From NCBI GenBank assembly GCA_963662175.1, contig OY759224.1, positions 35,721,489-35,785,488 on the forward strand: a stretch of DNA of 64,000 nt, read 5' to 3'. How positions within the stretch are numbered: the stretch's first letter is position 1; each line of letters starts with the position of its first letter. Source of the stretch: Aradus depressus. Lineage: Eukaryota > Arthropoda > Insecta > Hemiptera > Aradidae. Position numbers and translations under genes: made by a program. The notes beneath the pieces were generated by a model. The model had not been told where the DNA came from. It saw nothing but the letters and a program-made list of their open reading frames with translations, and did no database searches. Below, one piece after another: positions 32,392 to 43,139 of this stretch.

Positions 32392-33984
32392 ATGAGCATC
32401 TTAATATCCGACACTGATACCTACCTACCGCTAAACAAAGATCCGACCAATAAAATAAAAAACATTACCAACTCCTTGATAAAGGCGGCCCATAAATCTG
32501 GTTACATCGACACATACACGATGAGAAGACTGGTTAACCTCACCCCTCAACCTCCCAAAATATATGGACTAGTGAAAACACACAAAGCCGGTAACCCTTT
32601 ACGCCCCATTATTTCTTTCATTCAATCCCCAACCTATGAACTCGCCAAGTATTTAGCCAACAATTTAAAAATCCTGTCTGACAGTCCTTACAATGTTAAA
32701 GATTCATTTGACTTTGTAGAAGCAATAAGAAATCGCGTCGTCCCAGCTGGTTTTCAACTAATTTCACTTGATGTTGCCTCATTGTTCACCAATGTACCAA
32801 TTTCCGATGTCATTAACATAATACGAGATAACTGGACAAAACTAGAACCATTCACCCCCCTACCCAAATCCAGTTTTATCGAATTAGTCGAACACTGCTG
32901 TTCTAATGGGTACTTTGTATATAAGAACACTTTTTTCAAACAAGTATTTGGCACAGCCATGGGTAGTAGTCTTGGACCGATTTTAGCCGATCTCATCATG
33001 AACCAACTATTAGACTCCACTATACCCAAACTCCCCTATCAAATTCCCTTTTTGTTTAAATACGTGGATGATATTATTACTTGCATTCCACCTAATTACT
33101 TGACCCAAACCCTTGACATATTTAATTCTTTTCACCCCAGATTACAATTCACCTACGAACTTGAAAATAATAATTGCCTTCCTTTCCTTGACACCCTAGT
33201 TATTAGAAATACTGATCACTCATTGTCTACCAATTGGTTTATCAAAACCATTAAATCAGATAGGTATTTTCACTTTTTTTCACATCACCCATTCTCCCAA
33301 AAAATAAACTTTGCCAAAGCGCTAATTAGTAGAATGATAAGACTTAGCTCCACAACTTTTCATAGTGAGAATTTAGATCAAATTAAAAACATTTTGGAAA
33401 AAAATGGATACCCACGCAAAATAATTCAAAAAATTCTGACAAATAATCTCACCACACTCTTTAATAACCAACTACCCATTGAAAATCCTTCTACCACTGT
33501 TAAATACTATTCCATTCCGTACATTGCACAATTGACTGAAAGGTTAACAAAAATACTAAAAGCTGAAAACCTTATAATTTCACCAAGAAACTATAAAACC
33601 GTTAAATCCCTATTCTCCCAAATTAAAGATCCTACCCCTAAAAGTGACCAATCAGATCTTATCTATCAGATTCCATGCTCAGACTGTCCAGCATCTTATA
33701 TAGGTATGACATCCCAATACTTAAAAAAGAGAATATACCAACACGAGTATGATTGCAAAACTAAAACTGATACTGATAACTGCAGCGCTCTAGTCCGACA
33801 CCATAGTCAGAACAAACATAATTTTGACTACATAAACACTAAAATACTCCATAGAGAACACAATTATCATAAGAGACTGACATTGGAAATGGTGTACATA
33901 GCTAAAACACTTGATACAGTCAACTTCCGCACTGACACTAATAACCTAAGTAATTGTTATGCCAATTTACTTAGCAAGAGCTGA
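32392..33984 (+). CDS. Penelope-like element RT-GIY-YIG protein, right arm, intact frame
   Basis: 530 codons from the first ATG after the palindrome centre; the open frame continues upstream to 32257 across the centre, but those residues come from the antisense of the other arm. RT blocks: KIYGLVKTHKAGNPLRPIIS (56-75), LDVASLFTNVP with the first catalytic Asp at 127, GTAMGSSLGPILADL, and FKYVDDI with the catalytic Asp pair at 226-227. C-terminal endonuclease: IYQIPCSDC...YIG (424-438), then KRIYQHE with the catalytic Arg at 447. These are diagnostic of Penelope-like elements. The N-terminal part of the usual protein (about 200-300 residues) is missing, so the copy is 5'-truncated but its two enzymatic domains look intact. 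Confidence 0.85.
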   Translation: MSILISDTDTYLPLNKDPTNKIKNITNSLIKAAHKSGYIDTYTMRRLVNLTPQPPKIYGLVKTHKAGNPLRPIISFIQSPTYELAKYLANNLKILSDSPYNVKDSFDFVEAIRNRVVPAGFQLISLDVASLFTNVPISDVINIIRDNWTKLEPFTPLPKSSFIELVEHCCSNGYFVYKNTFFKQVFGTAMGSSLGPILADLIMNQLLDSTIPKLPYQIPFLFKYVDDIITCIPPNYLTQTLDIFNSFHPRLQFTYELENNNCLPFLDTLVIRNTDHSLSTNWFIKTIKSDRYFHFFSHHPFSQKINFAKALISRMIRLSSTTFHSENLDQIKNILEKNGYPRKIIQKILTNNLTTLFNNQLPIENPSTTVKYYSIPYIAQLTERLTKILKAENLIISPRNYKTVKSLFSQIKDPTPKSDQSDLIYQIPCSDCPASYIGMTSQYLKKRIYQHEYDCKTKTDTDNCSALVRHHSQNKHNFDYINTKILHREHNYHKRLTLEMVYIAKTLDTVNFRTDTNNLSNCYANLLSKS

Positions 33985-34486
33985 CACCATAGTTCTGTCT
34001 CCAATATCTAAATTATCTATATTTTTTATTTTAGTTTATATATATATTTTTTAAAATTATTTATTAATTATCTATAGATATGTGTTAGAGTATGCAGACA
34101 CAATCAACCATAATAATACATATTTATATTACTTTCAACATTTCTGCTGTAATGTGACAGTTATGACGGGGTTTCCCGAGCTCCCTGTACCTGTTTCCTT
34201 TAGCACCCTAGTATTATTTTGTACCATTTCATTGCAATGTAAGACTCCATCCAGTGTACATGCCTTCTCCCCAACCCTGCTTATTCATAGTAAGTCATTT
34301 TAATGTTTACTCTTCATTATGTTCCACCTATTTGTCTATTTCCATTATTAATGTTTATGTTTAGTAATGTAATCATATTTAATTTTAATGTTTAATAATT
34401 ATTCATAGTAAGTCAGTTTCAATTTTCAACTTCTTATAGTGTATTTTTAACGTTCAGTAATGTTTATAAAAATAAAAATAAAAAAA

Positions 34487-34525
<39 letters not shown>

Positions 34526-34692
34526 TTTTTTTTTTTTTGTTTGTTTATTTTTGATTCTAATCTTGATTTCTCCCCCATGTTTGTAGGCCCTGATGATGAT
34601 ATAAAATATATCGAAACGTTGGCATCTGAATAGTGTTTTTTTTTTTTTTCCATCTTTGACTGACCCTCAATACTCCTACAATAATTCTTAAT

Positions 34693-35875
34693 CCTTTTTT
34701 TTTGAAGTCTAAAAATATTTAAACTCGAGCTACATGCGCCCCAATGTATTAAACCGTAACTGATTATGGAGTGGAAATAGGCGTAATAGAGAGTAGTTAA
34801 CGTTTCCTTTGGCACGATCTTTTTAAGATTTCGAAGTAAGAAGCAAACGGAACTCAGTTTCTTACCGATAATAGCCGTATGTTCAGCCCATGTAAGTTTC
34901 GTATCAATATGGAGACCTAGGAATTTTATATTATCTTTCAATGATACGGAAAGAGTATCAACAGTTAATGGTTGTTTCTCTTCTGGCAATTTATTCGTTA
35001 TTTTGAAGTTTAAGATAGTTGTTTTAGACGCATTTAACATTAAATCATTGAAGAGAAGCCATTCGTTTAAAATTCCAAGAGCTTTGGATATGGATTCATT
35101 CAAAGCGGTGGGATTTTTTGCCGTCACGAGAATATCAGTATCATTCGCAAAAAGGACCGAACTAAAGGGTTTCACATAACTAGGTAAATCATTAATGTAT
35201 ATGAGGAACAGCAAAGGTCCTAAGATTGATCCTTGAGGAACATCGCATGTAATTTCTCTCCATTCTGATGTATACATTTCCCCAGTTACATCCTGAGCTT
35301 CGACTCTTTGTAGCCTTCCAGGTAAGTAACTACGAAGAGATCAAACGCTACACCTCTAATGCCGTAGTGGCTCATTTTTTTAAGCAGTACTTCGTGATTC
35401 ACCAGATCGAAGGCTTTAGTTAAATCAGCGAATATACCAGACACTTGTTCTTTTTTGTCTAGAATTGAAATTATTTGTTCAATAAATTCAAAAGTGGCAT
35501 CTGAAGTAGATTTATTTTTTCTAAACCCGAATTGTTCGTCAGTTAGAAGTCTATTAATTTCCAAGAAATCAATAAGTCTTTTGAACATTATTTTCTCAAC
35601 AATTTTCGAGATTGTTGGGAGCAGTGAGATCGGTCTATAATTTTCCGTTAATAGTTTATCACCTTTTTTGAATAGTGGCTTTATTCTCGCTAATTTCAGT
35701 GAGTTGGGAAAACAACTTGATTCAAAACAATGATTGATTATGATATTCAGAGGCTCTGCGATATTTTTGGAAAAAATGTTGATTATTTTGTTCGATAAAT
35801 AATACGTGTCGTACGATGTTTTATTTTTCATTTCACGGATAGTATTGATAACTTCCTCACTCGTTACTGGATAGA
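34693..35875 (-). pseudogene. Non-LTR retrotransposon reverse transcriptase (interrupted)
   Basis: Two consecutive minus-strand frames with a frameshift near 35280. The first: PVTSEEVINTIREMKNK, then RPISLLPTISKIVEKIMFKR, EQFGFRKNKSTSDATFEFIE and FADLTKAFDLVNHEVLLKKM (catalytic Asp in ADLTKAFD). The second: VPQGSILGPLLFLIYINDLP, then FANDTD where FADD is expected, then thumb sequences to LQKKRIKN. The FADD-to-FAND change removes a catalytic aspartate. This is a Jockey/CR1-like ORF2, 5'-truncated at about 35875 and split from its tail (29560-29944) by the palindromic PLE. Confidence 0.85.
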
Positions 35876-37145
35876 GAAACAGATTAATAACAACGAGAAA
35901 ATGATCAAAACCTATTCAGGAGACTTTGAAACGTGAAATTCCGTTGAAAACTTGATCGCGGTATTTGACACGTGAACATAGTAAGGTAGCCAGGAAGATA
36001 GTAAAATTATTTGTTTTATTTTGGGAAAATTTGGTGAAAACTCAACATTGAATTTTTTTAATGATTAGGAAAATTGACCTACACTTTGTATATCTGGGGG
36101 GAAATAATAGTAAAAGGCCCCCTAACAAGTTTCTGGCTACGCGAATACTTGAAGGGCAGCCTTGGCCTGCTAACTGATTGGAGTGCATGCCCAACAAAAC
36201 GGTGTAAATTATCGTTTGAAAAAGAAAAAAAAAAAACATGGAACAAGCCACAAAAAACAGACTGAGCAACCTTGGGAGGGTGGGAGAGGAGCTACGGATC
36301 GAGCCCGTGTGTGAGAGCTGGCCGAAGGCCGGGTCAGCCGGCTTCCTGCTTCTCACCAATCTGCATCAAGCAACTTTAAAAAGTAACACAAATAATAAAA
36401 AAAATAGCTAAGAACACATTAAAAAAAAATCATTTTATTAATAAGTTAATGAAACAGTACTGTTAATAAAGAAATATATCCGTATGTAACAAGACCTCTG
36501 AAATTAAATGAAAATTTTATCCTGGGACCGAGGATATATAAGAATAAATACATGAAATCAAAAGGAAAAGAAATAATTAAATAAAGTATCAGAAATAAAT
36601 ACAAAAGTAAATACATTAGTGCTACAGTAGAAAAAAATAGACAACAAAAATAAATAAAATGAACAAAATTAGTATAATGTGTGATAGAATAAATGACTAA
36701 ATAGAACATTTAGGAGAAATGGGGAAAATGTAAATAAAATAATAAGAAATAATGTATGTTGACGAATGGGAAAATACGGGGGAGAGGGAATGAAGAACTA
36801 GTCAGAGGGGAGTGGAATGTTTATCGAAGAGGAATTAGAATAGTGAGGATTTGAAGGAAGCCACGGAAGGAGAGTGACGGATTGGGGGAGGCTGGGAGTT
36901 GTAGAGAGAGGAGGCCTGGACAAGGACGAGTTGTGGAGCGATGGGATGGGATGAAGAGGCCCTGATAGTACCTGAGATGTCCAGTGATCGGGCTGTACCC
37001 AAGTGGAGCGCAGGCGGCCTCGGACGTCAGGAATATATGCAAATGTCGTTCGGCCATCGGAGGAGGTGGACGGAGGAATGGCATTGAAACATTTGGTAAA
37101 GGTAGTAGGTAGGGCTCTTTGGATTTAAACATTTGGAAAAGGAAG
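35876..37145. other. No supported gene
   Basis: AT-rich sequence with a GC-richer piece at 36100-36360 whose frames on both strands are not recognisable. 36380-36760 is strongly A-rich. 36780-37140 is purine-rich without a known repeat. Confidence 0.4.
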
Positions 37146-37149
37146 GAGC

Positions 37150-37410
37150 TAATCTGGCAGCAGGAGGAGGTAATCTCAGCAGTAGGAGGAGATAATTTCA
37201 GCAGTAGGAGAAGATAATCTGGCGGTAGGAGGAGGTAATTTCAGCAGTAGGAGAAGATAATCTGGCGGTAGGCGCAGATAATCTGGCGGTAGGAGGAGGT
37301 AACCTCAGCAGTAGGAGAAGATAATCTGGCGGTAGGAGGAGGTAATTTCAGCAGTAGGAGAAGATAATCTGGCGGTAGGCGGAGATAATCTGGCAGTAGG
37401 AGGAGATAAT
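37150..37410 (+). repeat. 21-22 bp minisatellite, about 12 copies
   Basis: Alternating units AGTAGGAGAAGATAATCTGG and CGGTAGGAGGAGGTAATTTCAGC. The combined higher-order unit is about 43 bases. Non-coding. Confidence 0.9.
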
Positions 37411-38374
37411 CTCTGCTCTACCTAAACCTCTGGTCGCACATACGAGCTTACTTTCCGAGATGAAAAGTACACTCAAGAAAAGTAATATTTAAAGCAAGGC
37501 CAATTATTGTTTAATGCGAAACAGGAAACCGATACCAAGGAAAAAATGTGGCGTTTATCAAATTGAATGTTCTAGTTGTGCTGACCACTTATGTAGGCCA
37601 TACAGGCCGTTTCTGCTTTCTGTAAGTATACAGTTGAATTCGATCACGCCTTTCTCAGAAGTCAATATGAAAGTTTAGTCACTTAAGTTAACAAGAAGCT
37701 ATAGAAATAAATAAATTCAGCAAAAACAAAAACTAACAGTTGTTGTTATGTAAACATTCTTGCTTTTATTTACAAAACTTAATTAAATCCCTCCCGAAAA
37801 ATCACTTTGGTTAAAAAAAGGAAAACCTGCCTAGTATCCATCTACAAATAGAAGAGAAAAACCTTTCACAGCCGACAAAATAAATCAAATCTATACTAGT
37901 CTCCCAGAAGCGGCTGGATCCACAGCTCAGAAGGCAGTCATCTAGAGAGACAGGTCCAGCTCCTGACTTGATCTGGGTTGAGATGTGTTCAAGCAAGGGT
38001 CCGATAAAGGCACATTTAACTCAAATAATCACACGATTACAAGAGCTTAGAGTCTTCAATGAAACACTAAATGAATTAAATAAAAATATAATATAAAAAC
38101 AATAAAGCCGAAAACCAGGAAGATAAGAAAACCAAGGTATTTATTTGACCTAGAAACCTGAGATACAGACTCAGATATCTTTTAGGTATTCAAGTTTGTA
38201 ACACAAACGTGTAATGTGTGAGCCATAGGCCACAGTCGGGCGCCCGCATACGGCAACATCTGTTTAAATGTAGTTCACAAACGAAAACGATCATTTTTAT
38301 ACATCGCAGTTCGGGTCCTAGGTAACTGTTGAGTAGGCAAAATTTAGTTCTCTCACAACAGAGAGCAGGGCTCC
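37411..38374. other. No supported gene
   Basis: AT-rich. The minus frame at 37811-37996 and others lack support. A short stretch at 37549-37625 (GTGTGCTGACCAC, GGCCATACAGGCCG) could be a much-decayed retroelement piece but is not assignable. Confidence 0.35.
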
Positions 38375-38435
38375 TCATCTCCACTAGAGCGACGAAAGAA
38401 GTTGAAGACAGGGCATAGATCACAAAAACAAACAA
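38375..38435 (+). mobile_element. SINE family A scrap
   Basis: GGCTCCTCATCTCCACTAGA, GCGACGAAAGAAGTTGAAGA and CAGGGCATAGATCACAAAAA keep the order of the family's 3' part, heavily diverged and with an internal deletion. Confidence 0.45.
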
Positions 38436-38586
38436 ACAATAATATAAAACCAAATATGAGAAGAAGAAAAAAAAGAAAAATGGCAAAGATTCATCCTTAA
38501 TTTCAAGACGGGATACAATTTTCGCTCCCAAAAATACCCTCTTCCCATCTGGCGCCGGTAGCATTTGGAATGCTTATCTTCTGATT

Positions 38587-39429
38587 TTGAAACATTTTTA
38601 TGAACTCGTTGGCACCCCTAGATTCGATGTTGTTTATCTGAATTTGGAAATTATAGGAAACTCATTTAATTTATTATTAAATAAAATAAACATAAAAACC
38701 CTTCAACTAGAGACCCCTCAAAAACCCCCGGTTCTCTGTCATCCCAATCCCTTCAACTTAATGGAGGCAGGGGAGGCAGCGGGGACTCGAGTGATCCCCC
38801 CTGCCCTCTCACCCCGCCAGTCACTGTCCAGCAGTGGAGGCAGGCCAAGAAGGAAAGGAGAGTTGAAGGTAAGAGGATTATTTGAGGGGAGATGCTGGTC
38901 ATCACCCTCACTTGCTATAGTAGCAGGTCTCTTGGCCAGTGCCGCCTCAGGAGCCTTCTTTGGAGAACCAGGGAACTTGGGCGGTCCGAGTTATCTCGAG
39001 GTGACTCTCCCACTTTCCATGTCTTCTCTCTCCAAGCTGCTTCACCTCAAATCAATAATTCAGCCTTGCTCCACGCAACTGAGCCTAAGACGGAGAACAT
39101 ATGTATACGCAAAGGAAATGTGAGGGTGGGAGGAAAGTCAAAATTCTCCCCAAAGAGGAGCCCCCCACTGGGGGCGGGTATGCAAGGCCCCCAGTGGCCC
39201 CCCTTCACTAATCAATACCCAGCCTCTGGCCCGACAAACATTTTTCCCAGACCATTCCGATCCCATGTGGGGCATATTAAATTCTTACTGCCCACTCACA
39301 CGGAATTATTGACCACTTGTCCAATCCGATTTTCTGGTTTACTGCCAACTTTACATTCCAATATTAGAACTGCTTCCATTATTCTATGGCCCATTGGCTT
39401 TAGGGGAATCTTATTTCAGGCGGGGGGGA
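38587..39429 (+). other. GC-rich open region, unidentified
   Basis: A 178-codon frame (38587-39123) and an overlapping frame (38892-39467) run through a GC-rich block between AT-rich flanks. Neither contains a domain I recognise, and their overlap in different frames suggests that at most one, and possibly none, is real. A perfect 10-bp hairpin CCACTGGGGG/CCCCCAGTGG sits at 39165-39197. Confidence 0.3.
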
Positions 39430-39448
39430 GGGGGGGGGGGGGGGGGGG
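39430..39448 (+). repeat. Poly-G homopolymer (19 G)
   Basis: Uninterrupted G run preceded by CGGGGGGGA. Confidence 0.9.
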
Positions 39449-39684
39449 TGTTATCACTTTATTTTAGGAAAGGAAGTTTGAAAATTCTCATTTTTCCGGC
39501 CAATTTATCACATATTTTGTACCTATAACAATATGGTATGAGCTTTTCTTGCAAATTTCGCTGAATCAGGTGAACAATGGCCACATCTCAGTCTTATTGT
39601 AACGAATAGCTTAAATTTTATCAGAAGTTCTGAATGGAAGTATTTACCATTCGGTAACTTCCACCAATTATTAATTAAAAAAAA

Positions 39685-40215
39685 AAAAAGATTGTGGAAC
39701 ATGTAAGTTACGTACGGTTCTCCATATCGATCATCAAAGTTTGCTAAAAAAAGGAAAAAAAAAGATTGTGGAACATGTAAGTTATGTACGGTTCTCCATA
39801 TCGATCATCAAAGTTTGCTAAAAAAAAGGAAAAAAAAAGATTGTGGAACATGTAAGTTATGTACGGTTCTCCATATCGATCATCAAAGTTTGCTAAAAAA
39901 AAGGAAAAAAAAGATTGTGGAACATGTAAGTTATGTACGGTTCTCCATATCGATCATCAAAGTTTGCTAAAAAAAAGGAAAAAAAAAGATTGTGGAACAT
40001 GTAAGTTATGTACGGTTCTCCATATCGATCATCAAAGTTTGCTAAAAAAAAAGGAAAAAAAAAGATTGTGGAACATGTAAGTTATGTACGGTTCTCCAAA
40101 TCGATCATCAAAGTTTGCTAAAAAAAAGGAAAAAAAAAGATTGTGGAACATGTAAGTTATGTACGGTTCTCCATATCGATCATCAAAGTTTGCTAAAAAA
40201 AAGGGAAAAAAAAGT
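39685..40215 (+). repeat. 74-bp tandem repeat, about 7 copies
   Basis: Each unit has GATTGTGGAACATGTAAGTT, ATGTACGGTTCTCCATATCG, ATCATCAAAGTTTGCT and an A-rich linker (AAAAAAAGGAAAAAAAAA) whose length varies by one or two bases. The copies are otherwise almost identical, which suggests recent expansion. Confidence 0.95.
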
Positions 40216-40489
40216 TTTTTAACACTTTGAATTCAAAAAAATATTATTCATATTTTTGAAAAATGGAATTGGATTATTTAAAATATAAACAATTTTTTGT
40301 TATTTGATAAGTTTCGCTATGTATGTATTAATGAAAGAAATTTCGCGTTGCCGCTCACTCAATCCCATCGGTAATGAGTTTCGAATCTTATTTTAATAAA
40401 GAAAATGAAAATCTCTTTCGTATATCAGCTTCCAGTAACAAAGTCTGGAGGATTTATTCTTCCTTCTTTCGCCAACTTTTATATCCAGG

Positions 40490-41290
40490 CTTGTTATTTT
40501 TATATGTACAAACTTCACAACGTAATGGATGTATCTATATGGAAGGCTGTGGCTGAGGGTTGCCAATCAACAGGTCCTGCTGAAGACCAGTATGGGAATA
40601 CTGACTTCTTGTAGGTACTGTGTAACATACGCAGAGAAATGGGGCCTTGCGTTATCATGCATTAGCACAAACTTTTCATCAATAAACGACAACACATAAT
40701 GTTGTATGATTTCTCTTATTTACAATTCAGCGTTCATTGATGCCTGGTTGAAGATGTGGAGGTCCGTCCTTGTTTGCAAAAATATTGCTCCCCTCACCAA
40801 AACAAACCCGCCTCCAAATTGTTTTCTTTGGTCTATGGAGAGAAAAACGGGACCCATCTGAGAAAAGGATGTTGCTCCAATCTTGTTCAGTCCAATTACG
40901 GTGTTCTCTAGCAAACTCCATACGCGCTCTTCGGTGGTCTGCGGTCAAAAGTGGCCCATAGGCTGGCTTCCTGGGAATTAAGTTCATCTCCTGCAACCTC
41001 CTTATTGTCTCGGCACTCACTTCCACTCCATAGAGAGTACGGAGTCTCTTGGAAGCCTCTGAAGCAGTTAAAAGCCTGTTCTTTAACGTGTGAACCAACA
41101 AAAATCCGTCGTCATGCAGACCAGTGCCTCTCGCTAACCCTGAACTCTGCCCCTTGTTTGCGCCTTGCCTCCCTATACCGTCGGATGGCTCTACGGATTG
41201 TTGTTTGAAAGTACGCGCCGCGTAACGCTGGCTACGCCCATCTTTCACCAGAGCGACAACACGGGCCACCAGAAATTTCGTTGAAAACTC
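40490..41290 (-). pseudogene. Tc1-like (Tc1/mariner) transposase pseudogene
   Basis: Minus strand: RGTGLHDDGFLLVHTLKNRL, TASEASKRLRTLYGVEVSAE, TIRRLQEMNLIPRKPAYGPL, LTADHRRARMEFAREHRNWT and WSNILFSDGSRFSLHRP. The helix-turn-helix region is followed by the first catalytic Asp in FSDGSRF. After a frame change near 40720 comes LMHDNARPHFSAYVTQYLQE with the second Asp (HDNARPH). The final catalytic region (usually SPDLNPIE) is not recognisable and stops are frequent. In life such enzymes cut and paste their element at TA dinucleotides. TIRs were not found. Confidence 0.85.
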
Positions 41291-41308
41291 CGCATCGGAT
41301 TTTTGACA

Positions 41309-41360
41309 GATTACATAACTTCCCCTATACTTCTTGTAGCTGGGAAAGTAAAATTGTCAG
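41309..41360 (+). repeat. Fragment of dispersed repeat also at 4058 and 45590
   Basis: GATTACATAACTTCCCCTAT then ACTTCTTGTAGCTGGGAAAG; compare 4061-4110 and the inverted copy at 45590-45650. Confidence 0.5.
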
Positions 41361-41830
41361 GACCAAGAACTCGAGATAAATATAAGATTTATGCGAGAGT
41401 TCGACGGGAGAACTCCAGTGTCTTCCAAAGTTCAAACAGCCATCAGATAAGATGCCATGCCACTAAACATGATAATTTACGGATCACTACGGGTCTTAAA
41501 AAAGACCATAAACATTTTCGCAGCTCGCCTATGCCACGACGGTTAGTTGAGATTGACGGTGTCGTGCTGAGGACGACAACGCTCCAGTGAAAGCCCACTT
41601 CCTCGAGTGTCCCTTGACCTACTTAACTATAGTTTTTATTTGTATCTTTAATTTTTTCTTTTTTTTTGCGTCATGAATTATGCATCATGATTTTGCATAT
41701 CTCCCAAAGAGGAGAATAGAAAAGAGATAAAAAAATGTAACTTATATTTATAAGGCAGGGAAAGAACACAATTATTAAGGACGTGTTTGGAGGGTACCTT
41801 AAGTCACATTTTAAAGTTTTGTTGAGATGC
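41361..41830. other. No supported gene
   Basis: Mixed sequence with no recognisable coding or repeat family. Confidence 0.35.
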
Positions 41831-41839
41831 CCGGACTTC

Positions 41840-42240
41840 TACTACAAGGTCAAATCACCTACCACCAGAACACTCTTTCATATGTGATAGTAAGATGTTG
41901 TGGGACTAGATTTCTAATAGAAATAAAAGATGTTGTCTTCCCACTGTTTTATTTATACCAGAACCGGTTTTCGACGCAACAGCGTCATCATCAGTGGTTC
42001 ATCCAACCACACAGCACAGCGGTTGGAAGATAACTGGCCAGTTATCTTCCAACCGCTGTGCTGTGTGGTTGGATGAACCACTGATGATGACGCTGTTGCG
42101 TCGAAACCGGTTCTGGTATAAATAAAGCAGTGGGAAGACAACGTCTTTTATTTCTATTAGAACACTCTTTCTTCGCTCTTGTAGACATAAGCCTGACTCC
42201 ACTAAGGTCCTAAATGTTGCCTACCGTCCGAGATAAGCCT
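41840..42240 (-). mobile_element. SINE family A, split by fold-back element C
   Basis: Family blocks lie on both sides of the insertion: AGGTCAAATCACCTACCACC then AGAACACTCTTTC to 41879, resuming at 42172 with TTCGCTC...GACATAAGCCTGACTCCAC. Removing 41880-42171 restores a continuous SINE. Confidence 0.75.
41880..42158 (+). mobile_element. PLE-like fold-back element (copy C)
   Basis: The arms 41913-42037 and 42038-42161 are reverse complements with no loop (centre TAACTGG|CCAGTTA) and one extra T in the left arm. A one-sided extension of 33 bases (41880-41912, containing GATGTTGTGGGACTAG) precedes the left arm. The 13-base target duplication AGAACACTCTTTC is at 41867-41879 and 42159-42171. 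Each arm has CTGATGATGACGC-TGTT-GCGTCGAAAC. There is no coding capacity, so it relies on enzyme from elsewhere. Confidence 0.85.
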
Positions 42241-42905
42241 TCGTTGTTTGAGAGGCAAGTGTACCGTAATAAAGGGTTATTTAGGTACGGTTTTATAACA
42301 TTTTTTAATTAGTATTGGTTCATAATGTAAAATTAATTGGCATTATACGAAAGAGAAGCATTTCGCATGATTTTGGCGTTTTGTAAAATTCGTAACTTGA
42401 GTACAATTATTTTCTTAAATGCTTGCATCTAAAATTATTAGGCATAATTAAAAGAATATGAGTTGTGGCCAAGACAGGACTTTGTTATACCTACCACGTT
42501 TTTACAGATCCACCACTCCCCCTCTCCTCTCCTTTCTCCCTCTCAATGGTAATGTGTCTGAGTGACTCACTTATACCCAATGATGCCAGTTTGACAGGAG
42601 GCATCCCCTGAGGGTGCTCTGTAAAAACATGCTTGGTGTAACATAGTCCTCTGTTCTTGTTGGTCACAACCTATGTTTATTTATTTTATTTTTCATTAGT
42701 CCTTATTAACTGAATGAAATAGAAAACTATTATTATAAAATCAATAATAATAACAGTTTCTAAAATGCATTTCCATAAACGTTAAACATTAATTTGGACG
42801 TTTCCTAAAAAATGAATATTTGTCTATTTTTTAGAGCGCTAGCTATAACTTTGTTCGTTTTGGTCAGATCTCAAAAGTGAGGACATTTTAAGGTTGGAAA
42901 TGTCA
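42241..42905. other. No supported gene
   Basis: AT-rich, nothing recognised. Confidence 0.4.
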
Positions 42906-42909
42906 AAAG

Positions 42910-42962
42910 AAACGAGGCGATATGACCTCGTTGTTAAATTCGGGGGATGAGTCATAATAACT
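42910..42962 (+). mobile_element. SINE family A 3' scrap
   Basis: GAGGCGATATGACCTCGTTG followed by ...GGGGGATGAGTCATAATAACT. Confidence 0.6.
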
Positions 42963-43139
42963 ATTTGTACAACATAATCATGATTCATTAGCAGCTGCTC
43001 TCTCATAAGCTAATTTCTGAAACCCCACAATCTCAAATTTTCTTGTAAAACCCCGCCCATATGGACGACATTTATTGATTGAAGAAACCAATGAATGAAG
43101 CGAATCGGTGAAAGGAAATGAGCCTAATCACAGAACACT

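Larger units (their letters stand above)
29957..34680. mobile_element. Giant palindromic Penelope-like element (copy B)
   Basis: Two arms of about 2.34 kb (29989-32325 and 32346-34680) are near-perfect reverse complements around a 20-base centre at about 32335. The only differences I noticed in the coding part are one base substitution and a 7/8 homopolymer change. Target duplications of 12 bases flank it. The left end alone has a 32-base extension (29957-29988). Each arm, reading outward, has a 5'-truncated RT-GIY-YIG gene, an AT-rich 3' region with an A/T homopolymer, and the motif CTGATGAT-GATATA...TATATC-GAAAC near its tip. It is inserted in a non-LTR element. High arm identity suggests recent origin or gene conversion. 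Confidence 0.9.

Noticed and set aside
31642..33029. 91-residue frames inside the PLE arms on the opposite strand
   Set aside because: They are antisense shadows of the reverse transcriptase.
38587..39467. GC-rich 178- and 191-codon frames as a host gene
   Set aside because: The two frames overlap in different phases, neither has a recognised domain or splice support, and the end lies in a poly-G run. Kept only as an unidentified GC-rich region.
41827..42202. Small proteins on both strands at 41.8-42.2 kb
   Set aside because: They are mirror translations of fold-back copy C.
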